NCBI RefSeq assembly: GCF_013170705.1
Contig: NZ_CP033334.1
Coordinates: forward strand, 6,549,501 to 6,613,500
Direction: 5' to 3'
Origin: Mesorhizobium loti
GTDB taxonomy: Bacteria > Pseudomonadota > Alphaproteobacteria > Rhizobiales > Rhizobiaceae
Length of the DNA stretch: 64,000 nt
Shown here: positions 46,224-55,414 of the stretch, one piece after another
How the letters are laid out: every line of letters begins with the position of its first letter
Position numbering within the stretch: the stretch's first letter is position 1
Position numbers and translations under genes: made by a program
Notes under the pieces: model-generated
Told to the model about the DNA's origin: nothing
The model's input: the letters and a program-made list of their open reading frames with translations, nothing else
The model's database searches: none

Positions 46224-46547
46224 TCAAGGGAGGAGCAGCGATATGCCGAGCGTTTGATTGCGCTGCTGCACATCTTGAGTTTCGTTCCTATGCGCATCAT
46301 CGTCGCGCGACTGGTACCGAACTTCCTGTGACCTGTCGAAAAGCCCAGCCCCTTGCCCGGCTTTGCCAGCGCAGCTGGATCGCCAAATCAGAAAGAGCAC
46401 ACTTGCGAAATAGCCCAGCTGAAGAAGTAGCGAACAGCCCAGCGTCGTGACGACTGCTAGACGGAACGAATGCGAGACGAAGTAAACCGTCACAGCGTTG
46501 CCGCACAGGACCAGCCCGAGGAGCCGACAAAAGTTGATGAGGCGCAA
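46224..46547 (-). CDS. exoX: ExoX-like exopolysaccharide production repressor
   Basis: 107 residues starting with TTG, supported by CAGGAGAAC 5 bases upstream. The first 60 residues are two membrane helices around a short loop (LINFCRLLGLVLCGNAVTVYFVSHSFRLAVVTTLGCSLLLQLGYFASVLFLIWRS), the fold of ExoX/PsiA-type inhibitors of exopolysaccharide synthesis, which lower EPS during symbiosis. The C-terminal tail (GLFDRSQEVRYQSRDDDAHRNE) is hydrophilic and unrecognised and may be extended by decay. Downstream of fdxB on the same strand, 38 bases apart. Gene symbol by family. Confidence 0.7.
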   Translation of the reverse strand: MRLINFCRLLGLVLCGNAVTVYFVSHSFRLAVVTTLGCSLLLQLGYFASVLFLIWRSSCAGKAGQGAGLFDRSQEVRYQSRDDDAHRNETQDVQQRNQTLGISLLLP

Positions 46548-46585
46548 TGCCGTTCTCCTGATTTTGTCTCGTCAAATCATGCAAT

Positions 46586-46903
46586 TCATGCTGCGATCTG
46601 GTCGGCCGCGACATGGGTCTGACAGTTCTTTGGGCAGACGCGGCCGCAGGCTCCGCAGCCAATGCAGCGGCCGGCACGGTCGACAACCATGATCATGCGA
46701 TTGAGCTCACCATCGAAGTCGTCGTCACCGCTGTCGCAGGCGCCAAGGATTTCCCCCGCGTCATCGACGCCGTAAAGATGCATGACCTCGCGCGAGCAGA
46801 CTTTGAAACAGCGGCCGCAGCCGATACAGATCTTGCCATCTATAGCGATCAGATATTCCGGCACCCATATGGAGCCGTCGCGGCTGATGAATGTGCCGCT
46901 CAT
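46586..46903 (-). CDS. fdxB: Nif-specific ferredoxin III (2[4Fe-4S])
   Basis: 105 residues. The first cluster motif is CIGCGRCFKVCSREVM and the second CIGCGACGRVCPKNCQTH, with the intervening MHLYGVDDAGEILGACDSGDDDFDGELNRMIMVVDRAGR typical of FdxB from rhizobial nif clusters. It would carry electrons for nitrogenase or its cofactor assembly. Its ATG overlaps the stop of the DUF683 gene (ATGA), so the two are co-translated. Confidence 0.93.
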   Translation of the reverse strand: MSGTFISRDGSIWVPEYLIAIDGKICIGCGRCFKVCSREVMHLYGVDDAGEILGACDSGDDDFDGELNRMIMVVDRAGRCIGCGACGRVCPKNCQTHVAADQIAA

Positions 46904-47103
46904 CGCAAAGTCTTCATTTTGGCGAGCTCTCTCCTGGCACCATCCAACTCGGCATAAACGGCACGCGTTTTCTCGGCGACTTCCTCTATCTCAATCCATT
47001 TGACCGGGAGACCCTCGGCAAGGTCGCGCAAGTTCGTCTTGGCAATTGCCGCGCGCAGTTGAAGCTTTCGGACTTTCTTCGCCATCTCATCCAGGTTTGA
47101 CAT
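46900..47103 (-). CDS. CCE_0567/DUF683-family protein of the nif cluster
   Basis: 67 residues: MSNLDEMAKKVRKLQLRAAIAKTNLRDLAEGLPVKWIEIEEVAEKTRAVYAELDGARRELAKMKTL. Helical hairpin proteins of this family are found between NifX-associated genes and fdxB in nitrogen fixers. Strong AGGAAGG ribosome site. Role unproven; members are small metal-binding proteins. It lies between the broken DUF269 gene and fdxB, the standard order nifX-DUF269-DUF683-fdxB. Confidence 0.88.
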   Translation of the reverse strand: MSNLDEMAKKVRKLQLRAAIAKTNLRDLAEGLPVKWIEIEEVAEKTRAVYAELDGARRELAKMKTLR

Positions 47104-47591
47104 GATCCTTCCTCGAAAATCAGTTTCTTCACGCCCGCACCACGTCGGGATAGGCAATAGCTGCAGTCGCATCACCGACCAGTTTCGCGCCGGTATTCGC
47201 GAGTTTCCGGAACGTCTCGAAGCCGATACGGTAGACGTCTCGACAGACCCTCGAACTGGCCGACCGTGAAAAGCACGCGTCCGAAAGCACCCGTCGGTTT
47301 GATTTCTGTTGTTGACTATGTCACGCCTGAGCGCTCCTCGATCGCAAGCTCCACTACGGTCCAAAACATGTCGAGCCTCCACAGCGCGTCCGGATCCGGA
47401 TTGCCGGTGATTGGATATTCCGGCCCAGTTCCTTGGTGATGATGAAATCGGCCAGCAGCCCGGTGTCCGGTTTCCGTTGGCATGAGCCGTGGAAGTCCTG
47501 AGCACGGATCAGCCGCAGGACGCATTTGACGAACGGGCGGGCAAGGGCCTTGCCGTCCTGTTGACGGCAGGGCCAGCGCTGCGTGAGACAT
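47104..47591 (-). pseudogene. NifX-associated protein (DUF269), frameshifted
   Basis: Begins at the ATG at 47591 (MSHAALALP). In one frame it continues QDGKALARPFVKCVLRLIRAQDFHGSCQRKPDTGLLADFIITKELGRNI, then in a second frame ITGNPDPDALWRLDMFWTVVELAIEERSG, and in a third GAFGRVLFTVGQFEGLSRRLPYRL towards the DUF683 start. The order fits DUF269 (FVKxLLRLIRAQD, PDPDxLWRLExFYxAVALAIE, GRxVLxTGRLVVxSKxLRD). At least three frame changes; not functional. Confidence 0.8.
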
Positions 47592-47663
47592 TTCGTTTCC
47601 TCAATTTTAGGTCTCGTCCTCAACGGAGGATTTCTGCTTTCGGCAAGTGGACTTCGGGGCCGC

Positions 47664-48299
47664 TTACGCAGCCGACGTCCGGCCTGGCCAGGCCAATTCC
47701 ACGTAAATGCTGCGGTGGCCGACCTTAAACACGTCGTGGACTGTGACGTCTTCATCGACGGCCAAATTCGCGTCGAATATCGCGGCCGCGGCTATTCGGT
47801 TGGAGGTCTTTAACGTCCGAGCCCTGACCTGAAGCAAACGGTCGACCCTGTGCCCCATGGACATAGCTACTGCGGGCGCGCCGTAGAAAATGGGCGAATT
47901 GACCAGGGTTCCCTTCCAATTGTCATCCCTACTCCTTGCCGGGCTGAAAGTTCGTGAGGGTTCGCTACGCAGCCGATCGTCCACTTCGAGCAGAGGAGCC
48001 GGGGATTCTCTACGCAATATGTTGTTTTCCATTCCCACACCTTTCCTGACGTTTATGCGCGAGCTGGTTGTTCTCTCAGAACGGAACACACCGGTTGGGA
48101 GACCATCGAAGTCTTGCGTGTTCTCATGCGACCAGCCCTCACTCAGTATTGCCGATCTCAACCAGCAAACGTCATGCCAGCGCTTTGCCCGCAGTAAATG
48201 CATGATTCTGCCTCGAAACCTTACAAGCCCAAGACGGCCGGTTGTTTTGAACCAGACATGTTTTCTGCCGCTGTCAGCTTTTGGACACGCGTCATGCAT
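47664..48299 (-). CDS. Open frame of unknown function, possibly a relic
   Basis: 211 codons starting MHDACPKADSGRKHVWFKTTGRLG and ending HRVDRLLQVRARTLKTSNRIAAAAIFDANLAVDEDVTVHDVFKVGHRSIYVELAWPG. The C-terminal 80 residues look like real protein; the middle is low-quality. The first 50 codons belong to a repeat that recurs at 56545. No family recognised. It may be the remains of a gene upstream of the DUF269 gene in the nif operon. Confidence 0.3.
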   Translation of the reverse strand: MHDACPKADSGRKHVWFKTTGRLGLVRFRGRIMHLLRAKRWHDVCWLRSAILSEGWSHENTQDFDGLPTGVFRSERTTSSRINVRKGVGMENNILRRESPAPLLEVDDRLRSEPSRTFSPARSRDDNWKGTLVNSPIFYGAPAVAMSMGHRVDRLLQVRARTLKTSNRIAAAAIFDANLAVDEDVTVHDVFKVGHRSIYVELAWPGRTSAA

Positions 48300-48410
48300 C
48301 AGACGCTTGAGGGCGAGAACCGCTTGGCTTTCTACTGCGGTAATGTTGGCGTCGGCTCATCCAGCACCATTCGCCGCCGGCGATGCGCGGGCGCGCTAGG
48401 CTGCCCCAGC
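48110..48410. repeat. About 300-bp diverged repeat, copy A
   Basis: Aligns with 56545-56830 over its whole length with small indels (shared blocks include CCAGACATGTTTT, GCTGTCAGCTTTTGGACA and GCGGTAATGTTGGCGTCGGC). Both copies keep a minus-strand open start M-(H/S)-DACPKADS..KHVW.KTTGRLG. Confidence 0.75.
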
Positions 48411-48721
48411 GCCCCGAACCGCATGACCTTCTTGACCGGCTGGCAATAGGTCGGAAATTCCGCGATTCAGGAAAGTTGGTCAGCGCAGTGGGGCCCGCTC
48501 GGCATTTGCCGCACGAATGGCAAGCGCTGGAAGGCTGTCAACCGAGCGATCCTCCAAGGCGCGGGCCAGCGTCTCGACATTTTGGTTAAGGCGAGTGTTT
48601 GTGTCTATGGTCTCAGAGTGGCCTTCGGCAGCCAGTGGTAGCGAGTAAAGCTTCGGCAACATCGGCTTTGATTGCCGCCAGAATCTGGTCGAAATCACGG
48701 TAGTCGAAATCACGATAGCTA

Positions 48722-50722
48722 TTATGCCTCCTCCTCATTGGGAACAGGAATGTCTGCTCTGGCATAGAACGCCAGCACGGGTTCGAGATCAAAGGTCGTT
48801 GCGGGCGCAAGCCTCTGGACCGACCGCGGCCATGTTTCGGTTGAGATGCCGTCGATGCCTCGCGCCAGCGTGCTGGCAAATCGGGGCATCAGCGGCGCGA
48901 GTGTCTGTGCCAGGATCGCAGCGGCCGTCGTCTGAACGGCGAGCGAAGTCCGGATACGGGCGGGATAGAGACGTCGCGCCGCTGCATAGTCTTGCGCCTG
49001 TCGGTAGACTACGCAATCGGTCACGAAATCGCAGGCCTGCGCGGCTGCGCGCCGGACCGAGAAGCCATCGTCCGAATAGGCGCGTTCCATCGCCGCGCGA
49101 TGGAGCTCTATCCGAGCAAAGAAAGCGCGATCGGCGGGAGCCCAGTCGCCTGCGTCGGGCACACAACCGCCGAAGTCCTGCTTGATTTCCCGGTGCAGCG
49201 CATCAAGCCAATTCAGCCAGATCCCTTGGAACACCTCGTTCTCGGTGCGGCGCAGCGCGTCCAGCGTGAAGTTCGTCCGCTCACCTTCTGGACGTGTCAG
49301 GCCCAAATGAAGACGGACAACATCGACTGTCTTTGGGCCTAGAACCTCTTTGCCCCAGACCGCATGGCCGCGGCTGGTCGAGAACTTCTGGCCGTCGAGC
49401 AGATAGAATTCGTTCACATGATACCGGATGCGTGGCGTCCAGTGGGAGAAGACCTCGGCATAAACGGCGGGGCAAAGTAGCGCGTGGTAGAAGGAATTGT
49501 CGAAGCCGAAGAAATGGACAATCTGCCAGTCATTGCTGGGCAGGGCCGCATTCCAGTCTCGACCGAGCGAGCTAGCCAGCGCCTGGATGTTGTAAAGAAA
49601 ACCAAACGCCATCTCTGGCCAGACCCAGGTCACCTGCCCCGGGAACCCTTCGGCTGGTAGCCCCCAGTCCGACGGGTGGGTGATGGGCACGGAAAAGTCG
49701 CCACGTTGGCGTAGACGCGCGAAGAGGTCCATGATCCGAACGGGGGCGCCCGACGCCCTTAAATGCCGGTCGATATTGACGTAGCACCGTTCCAGCGCAA
49801 GTTCGGGACGGCACACGGAGCCGACCAGCGGCGCCTCGGCCGAGTGCCGCGACCGGACTGCACCCAGGTCGTGGCATAGGTTCGGCGCGCCGCATTCCTC
49901 GCAGATGTTGCCAGCAGCGGAGCCGCCGCAATCGGGGCAGAGGCCGCTTACATCCGGTTCGTAAAGGTAGTCGCCTGTCACAGCATCAAAGAGCGCAGGG
50001 CTCTGGCGCAGATCTACCGCCGTGCTGCTCAGAAGACTACGGAAACGCGCCGCTTGAAACTCTGCATAAGCGCTATCACCCGAGGTGGGGAGGAAACTGT
50101 GGACCTCACAGTCGAGAAGCGCAAGCGTGGCTCGAATCTCGTCGGCGTAGTGGCGCGCCACCTTTGCGGGCGTCGATTGATCGGCATCTGCATGCGTGGC
50201 GACGTAGCTCTGGTAATCGTCGCTTCCCGTCAGGTGATAGGCTTCGGCCCCTTTCATGCGCAGGAACCGCGTGTAGACATCAGCGCCAAGATAAGGGCCA
50301 GAAAGATGCCCCAGATGCAGATCGCCATTAGGCGTCGGTGGCGCGGAGAAGACGAAGATCGGTCCGCGCGGAGTCGCGGTCTGTGCAGCAGCTTCGAGGG
50401 CGGCCTTGCCGTCGCGCCAGTAGACATCGACGAAATTTAGGTCTTCGTCCCCATCGTTGTGCAGCACATGCGCTTCAAAAGGGTGGAACAGAACGACGTC
50501 GCCGGCCGCGACCGGGATCTCCCCAAGATCGGTCCTGACCTTGCCCACTCCAGACAGGACCACGAAGGCCTCGATTTCGTCGTGCCGATGGGGCTCGGAT
50601 GTGACGCCCGGTGCCACCTTGCCGAATGAAAACCCGGTGCCCGCGCTTCCCGTTCCGAGCGTGGCCGTGTCAATACCGAACGCCCGCGACAGCTCCGTTC
50701 GAGAAAACGTGGATTTGCGCAT
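48722..50722 (-). CDS. Cupin-methionyl-tRNA-synthetase-like fusion (hydrazine synthetase type)
   Basis: 666 residues. Residues 1-115 form a cupin with metal-site residues in PHRHDEIEAFVVLSG (His45, His47, Glu51) and HPFEAHVLHND (His85). From 119 a class I MetRS-like domain follows: FVFSAPPTPNGDLHLGHLSGPY (HLGH, 136-139), a four-Cys knuckle (CPDCGGSAAGNICEEC, 262-277), and a KMSKS-type loop in DGQKFSTSRG (446-450). The anticodon-binding C-terminus is degenerate. This architecture is that of Spb40/Tri28-type enzymes, which join a hydroxylated amine side chain to an ATP-activated amino acid (glycine in s56-p1 biosynthesis) and make an N-N bond. GAGG precedes the ATG at 50722. Upstream on the same strand are a PhyH dioxygenase, a DAO-type oxidoreductase and an N-hydroxylase, which supports the assignment. 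Codon use and open frame look healthy. Confidence 0.88.
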   Translation of the reverse strand: MRKSTFSRTELSRAFGIDTATLGTGSAGTGFSFGKVAPGVTSEPHRHDEIEAFVVLSGVGKVRTDLGEIPVAAGDVVLFHPFEAHVLHNDGDEDLNFVDVYWRDGKAALEAAAQTATPRGPIFVFSAPPTPNGDLHLGHLSGPYLGADVYTRFLRMKGAEAYHLTGSDDYQSYVATHADADQSTPAKVARHYADEIRATLALLDCEVHSFLPTSGDSAYAEFQAARFRSLLSSTAVDLRQSPALFDAVTGDYLYEPDVSGLCPDCGGSAAGNICEECGAPNLCHDLGAVRSRHSAEAPLVGSVCRPELALERCYVNIDRHLRASGAPVRIMDLFARLRQRGDFSVPITHPSDWGLPAEGFPGQVTWVWPEMAFGFLYNIQALASSLGRDWNAALPSNDWQIVHFFGFDNSFYHALLCPAVYAEVFSHWTPRIRYHVNEFYLLDGQKFSTSRGHAVWGKEVLGPKTVDVVRLHLGLTRPEGERTNFTLDALRRTENEVFQGIWLNWLDALHREIKQDFGGCVPDAGDWAPADRAFFARIELHRAAMERAYSDDGFSVRRAAAQACDFVTDCVVYRQAQDYAAARRLYPARIRTSLAVQTTAAAILAQTLAPLMPRFASTLARGIDGISTETWPRSVQRLAPATTFDLEPVLAFYARADIPVPNEEEA

Positions 50723-51051
50723 GACGAACCTCAGCGATTGAAACAGTGGTATCTTCGGCTGCCCACGCAACAGCCTCTGCTGCAAGTTGCGAAGAGCGGC
50801 GGTAGCCCGAAACGTTGGCCGCCTCCTTCAGTATAATCCGTCTCTAGGGTCCAGGCCGGCGACGACGGGCGCCAGTGGGGCTTTAGGCGTCACAGAAGAC
50901 CGCCCGGCGACACCTTCACAATCGACGTACCGAAGCGTCGTAACGGATTGCGGCGAAGCTCCCGTAGCCGGCAATCAGAACGCCATGCTCTCCGCGCATT
51001 TTCTAGCGGTAGATCAGTTTCGTGTGCATGGCCTCGCCTGGTTCCGTGAGC
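50723..51051. other. 329-bp gap inside the N-N cluster
   Basis: No gene between the PhyH stop and the cupin-MetRS start. It may contain an internal promoter; no sigma-54 or NifA site seen. Confidence 0.45.
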
Positions 51052-51831
51052 TCAATCGCGATAGAAAATGCCGTTTGGGAGCTTGAGGTTGTCGAGATCG
51101 GCCACTTTGCCCTCTGGCGGATTAAGGGCGCGCTTAAGCACGTTATATTCAGCGCGGGTCGGTCCACCGGTCGAAGCACGCTGGAACACCAAGTAGAGTG
51201 TCCGCCGAGAACGATTGCTTTTGTTCGGTTGTGAGTAATGCGGTGCGTAATCGTCGAAGATGAAGATGTCGCCAGCCTTCCATACTATTGGCTCCCAGGA
51301 AAACCTTTCGGCGACCTCAGCATCGATCACCCCGCCGGCATCCATGGGAAATACCCCCTTCTTGTGGTTGCCGGGACTGAAGAAAAGCCCGCCGTTGTCC
51401 GGGTCGGAGTCGTCAATGCCTATGGCAACGACCGCATGGACCATCCGGTCGGGCAGCCTGTGTGGAATGTGATAAATGTCCTGATGCGGGCGATAGCCGC
51501 CGCTATCGGGATAGTGGAAGATCAGCAACTCCTTGAGCCTGCGCGAATCTTCGTCAAGCAAATCCTCGACCGCAGACTTAATGCGCTGATCTTCCAGGAG
51601 GAGAAGACGCAATGGGTCATGGAAGTCGAGAAAATTCTCGGCTTTGGAGATAATCTTCCGATCGTCCGTCGTTTTCTCGAACCACATGAGCCATTTATCA
51701 TCGCTGACATCCCAGCGTGATATGTCTTCAACAAAGCTGGAAATACCTTCCAGAGCCGCGGGCTCGAAGAAACTTTCGAGCCTGACGTATCCGTCTCTCT
51801 GCCACTTTTCTCTTTGTGCATCGGTCAACAT
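51052..51831 (-). CDS. Phytanoyl-CoA dioxygenase (PhyH)-family Fe(II)/2-oxoglutarate enzyme
   Basis: 259 residues. The facial triad is visible: HxD in YRPHQDIYH (His116, Asp118) and the distal His in FIFDDYAPHYS (His198), with Arg210 in NRSRRTLYLVF as the 2-oxoglutarate anchor. N-terminal LTDAQREKWQRDGYVRLESFFEPAALEGI is typical of PhyH. These enzymes hydroxylate, desaturate or cyclise small molecules. AGGAGG 8 bases upstream fixes the ATG at 51831. Within the N-N cluster it is a likely tailoring enzyme; the actinomycete hydrazine cassettes I recall do not include it. Confidence 0.88.
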   Translation of the reverse strand: MLTDAQREKWQRDGYVRLESFFEPAALEGISSFVEDISRWDVSDDKWLMWFEKTTDDRKIISKAENFLDFHDPLRLLLLEDQRIKSAVEDLLDEDSRRLKELLIFHYPDSGGYRPHQDIYHIPHRLPDRMVHAVVAIGIDDSDPDNGGLFFSPGNHKKGVFPMDAGGVIDAEVAERFSWEPIVWKAGDIFIFDDYAPHYSQPNKSNRSRRTLYLVFQRASTGGPTRAEYNVLKRALNPPEGKVADLDNLKLPNGIFYRD

Positions 51832-51834
51832 GCG

Positions 51835-52577
51835 AAAAGCCTCCTGTTGGAAAGAGTGGTTGGTCAAACATTCCGGTTAGGGGCAGTCGGGCGCTGTCAG
51901 GGTGGGGGCCCTCGGAGACGATACTCCACGACATGCGGACGGCGACGCCAAGCGCGTTCCGCTCCGGGTGGATTGCACGGCGTTGTTGTCCCTCCTCAAT
52001 GGAGAGATCGCCCAGGCCCGTAAAGATCTGTCGATCCGGTACGTCTGCATAGTAGTCACCGCCGAACATGCTGTTGATGGTGCGACTGCCCGATGGACGA
52101 CCTTTCGTGCAGCCTGACGCGACGCAAGCCGCGCCACGCGAACCTTTGCGACAAGTTCCGTTCGGGGCGATCAGGGAGGGCACGTCGGCATCGAGTCCAT
52201 CGATGCTCCAAAAACGGGTATTGTCCGCAGAAGTTCGGCGCTAGACTGCCAATCCCAGGCCAAGCTGGGTCCAGGGGTTCCCTAAGCTGGTCCCGATCAC
52301 TTACATCACCCGGTCCGGCCACCACACGCATCGCTACGGGCCGGAAGCCTCCCCTGACGGCCGACGCAGTCATGGCCGCCAGGGTCACTGTGAGCGACCT
52401 GGTACGGTTTCGACGACCGTGGGGCAAATGGACGCCCGCAGAATAAAGCGATGCGCCCATAGGTCCAAGGGCAGGTTCACTCACGATGAGTTCGGAGGGG
52501 GCTCCGGCCTTCGCCGCAGCGGAGGCGGACATCATTCCTTGGATGCCACCGCCGATGATCGGTAGTCGATGACTCAT
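51835..52577 (-). pseudogene. DAO-family FAD-dependent oxidoreductase, frameshifted
   Basis: Starts at 52577 with an ATG that overlaps the N-hydroxylase stop (ATGA). It reads MSHRLPIIGGGIQGMMSASAAAKAG (FAD-binding GxGxxG), LGPMGASLYSAGVHLPHG and GFRPVAMRVVAGPGDVSDRDQLREPLDPAWPGIGSLAPNF. The continuation NSMFGGDYYADVPDRQIFTGLGDLSIEEGQQRRAIHPERNALGVAVRM lies in another frame. The DAO family is normally about 370-400 residues; here about 240 codons remain before the PhyH gene. In known hydrazine pathways a DAO-type oxidase cleaves the hydrazine adduct (Spb39/Tri27 role). Its damage may have changed or stopped the local pathway; a sequencing error cannot be excluded. Confidence 0.65.
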
Positions 52578-54064
52578 ATCCCCCTGCCCATTTCTTCGGC
52601 TACCGGGTCGGGCCAGCTTTCGACGGAGGTACGGCTGATAAAGCCAGGATGCTCGGGCTTCGCGCACGGCGCGCGCTGTAGAAGGCTGTCAAGAATGCGG
52701 CGAGCTCGCCAGGCCAGCAGGCTTAGGTTCGGATCGGCCAGCCCGCGCTGCCCGGGATTGGCGTTCTGTACGAAGATGCGTCTGTCGCGCGGTCCGTCCC
52801 AGCAAACCGAAAAATCCTCGTTGATGACCAACTCATTGTCGGTCTGTTGCAGCCGGTCCGCCATCGGTTCCAAAAAGCTTGGCACAGCGTTCTCGTAACC
52901 GGTGGCCAGGATGACAATGTCGGCCGTGACTTCTTCGACGTCGCCCAAGCCGCGCTGCAGCGTCAAGTTATGACCCGCGCCGTCGTTGATGCAGCGTGAA
53001 ACGTTGCAACCCGGCCGCAGTGCGATGTCACATGGGGCTGGCTCAAGAAATTCGTGGCGATACAGCGCCTGGTAGACGGCGCGCAAAGTGCGATCCGAAA
53101 TACCATCCGAGGCAAGCAGGAAACGCTGCAGGAACAGCTTGCGCTGCGTCTGGCTCATTGCCGCAAAACGATCCGAAAAACAGGGCATGAACAACTCGTT
53201 TGTGAACGGGCTGTTGTCGAGGGGCAGGTAGTTTTCGCGCTGCGAGACCCAGGTGATCGAGGCAGGCCGCCGTTCTCTTGGCCCACCCACCAGATGCAAC
53301 AGCACCTCGGCTCCCGACTGCCCTCCACCAACGACGCAAACATGTTTTTGCCGCACCTCAGGATGGATGTGCAGCAAATCGGATGAATGGAACAGGTTGC
53401 GTCCGATCCAGCCCTGAAATTGAGGTGGAATCCGCGCTTGCTTGCCGATGCCGACCACCAGGTCTCTGGCACTAAGCACCGCGTCGTCCGTCCGCACCCG
53501 AAACTCGCCATCATACCGTATCTCGTGGACAGTCTCGCCGCCGCGGACAAGTGGGTTCCTGCGGAACGCCCAATTCAGGTATTGTCCGAACTCAGCCCTG
53601 AACACAGAATCGAACTGTGCATTCAGGAAGTGGTATAGACGCCCGTTCTCGTGCAGAAAATTTATGAAAGTATAGGCTGACCGCGGATCCACCAGCGTGA
53701 CCAGATCCTTGAAGTGGCTGACCTGGAGTTCTGAGGACTCGAATGCGCTGCCTGGATGCCAGCGGAAGTCGACTTGTCGATCCAAGAACAGTGCCCCGTG
53801 CCCAACCTGCTCATGGATCTGACACGCAAGGCTCAAATTGGACGGACCAGCACCGATCCCAATGCAAGAGAGCTCCAGTTGTCTTACTCCTACTGATGTG
53901 TCCCATTCAGGCGCTGTATGCGGCGAATGTCGGCCATAGCCGTTGGGCCTCCCCTCCGCGAACTCATCGTCGACACCGCCGGACTTGCGACAGCTTGTCC
54001 GCGCCTTCGTATCGTCGGGTGTGGCGCCCGCGGATTCCGGCTCTCTGATGAGATCGGCACTCAT
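52574..54064 (-). CDS. L-lysine/L-ornithine-type N-hydroxylase (SidA/IucD/PvdA family)
   Basis: 496 residues, flavin-dependent monooxygenase. FAD site CIGIGAGPSNLSLACQIHE near residue 67, FRWHPGSAFESSELQVSHFKDLVTLVDPRSAYTFINFLHENGRL (family signature), NADPH site VCVVGGGQSGAEVLLHL, substrate-region ENYLPLDNSPFTNELFMPCFSDRF, and the C-terminal DIVILATGYENAVP. It hydroxylates the side-chain amine of lysine, ornithine or a shorter diamine. About 60 residues precede the conserved start and are not needed by the family; no alternative ATG/GTG/TTG near the core is better. First gene of the coupled N-N cluster, where the hydroxylamine would feed the cupin-MetRS enzyme; a siderophore role is the alternative, but no siderophore ligase is nearby. 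Confidence 0.9.
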   Translation of the reverse strand: MSADLIREPESAGATPDDTKARTSCRKSGGVDDEFAEGRPNGYGRHSPHTAPEWDTSVGVRQLELSCIGIGAGPSNLSLACQIHEQVGHGALFLDRQVDFRWHPGSAFESSELQVSHFKDLVTLVDPRSAYTFINFLHENGRLYHFLNAQFDSVFRAEFGQYLNWAFRRNPLVRGGETVHEIRYDGEFRVRTDDAVLSARDLVVGIGKQARIPPQFQGWIGRNLFHSSDLLHIHPEVRQKHVCVVGGGQSGAEVLLHLVGGPRERRPASITWVSQRENYLPLDNSPFTNELFMPCFSDRFAAMSQTQRKLFLQRFLLASDGISDRTLRAVYQALYRHEFLEPAPCDIALRPGCNVSRCINDGAGHNLTLQRGLGDVEEVTADIVILATGYENAVPSFLEPMADRLQQTDNELVINEDFSVCWDGPRDRRIFVQNANPGQRGLADPNLSLLAWRARRILDSLLQRAPCAKPEHPGFISRTSVESWPDPVAEEMGRGI

Positions 54065-54499
54065 GCCGGTGACATGTTGCGCGTGGCTGGCATCGAGAAC
54101 CCCGCCTCGATAACCCCCGCGTGGTCAGTGACATGCTTTCGCAGCCTGTCCCGCATTGCAACAGGGCTCAGTTGCCCGCCTCGACCACGATGAGCCGACC
54201 TTCGGCCTGCTTGGCGACCAGCGAGGGCACGCACATGAGTGCGGCGACAGCATTTTTCCGTGGGTTTGATCATTGAAGACATCCGCTGCTGCGTTCGGGA
54301 GGTCCCCTGCATCGAATGTGCCAGAGCAAAACATCAGCAAAAGCAACGGAAGGCAGGTTTGCAATCCTGTCGAGTATCCGACATTGAGGCCGAAACCTTG
54401 CACGGGCGCCCACGTTTGCAGGTAATCGTACTTTTTCGACTTCATAGCGTTGCAGGCGCTCTTGGCACTTTCCATACTGTCGTCATCGAGGAATGGCCT

Positions 54500-55335
<836 letters not shown>

Positions 55336-55414
55336 CGTGAAAACACGATGACTTCGCGGGCATGTGCATCTTGCCGTTTCAGGGCCGTCGGCCCGCCGCG
55401 TCAGCCGGCATCAG

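Noticed and set aside
48722..50722. Housekeeping methionyl-tRNA synthetase (metG)
   Set aside because: The N-terminal cupin, altered KMSKS loop (KFSTS), weak anticodon-binding end and the N-hydroxylase neighbourhood fit the hydrazine synthetase type, not metG.
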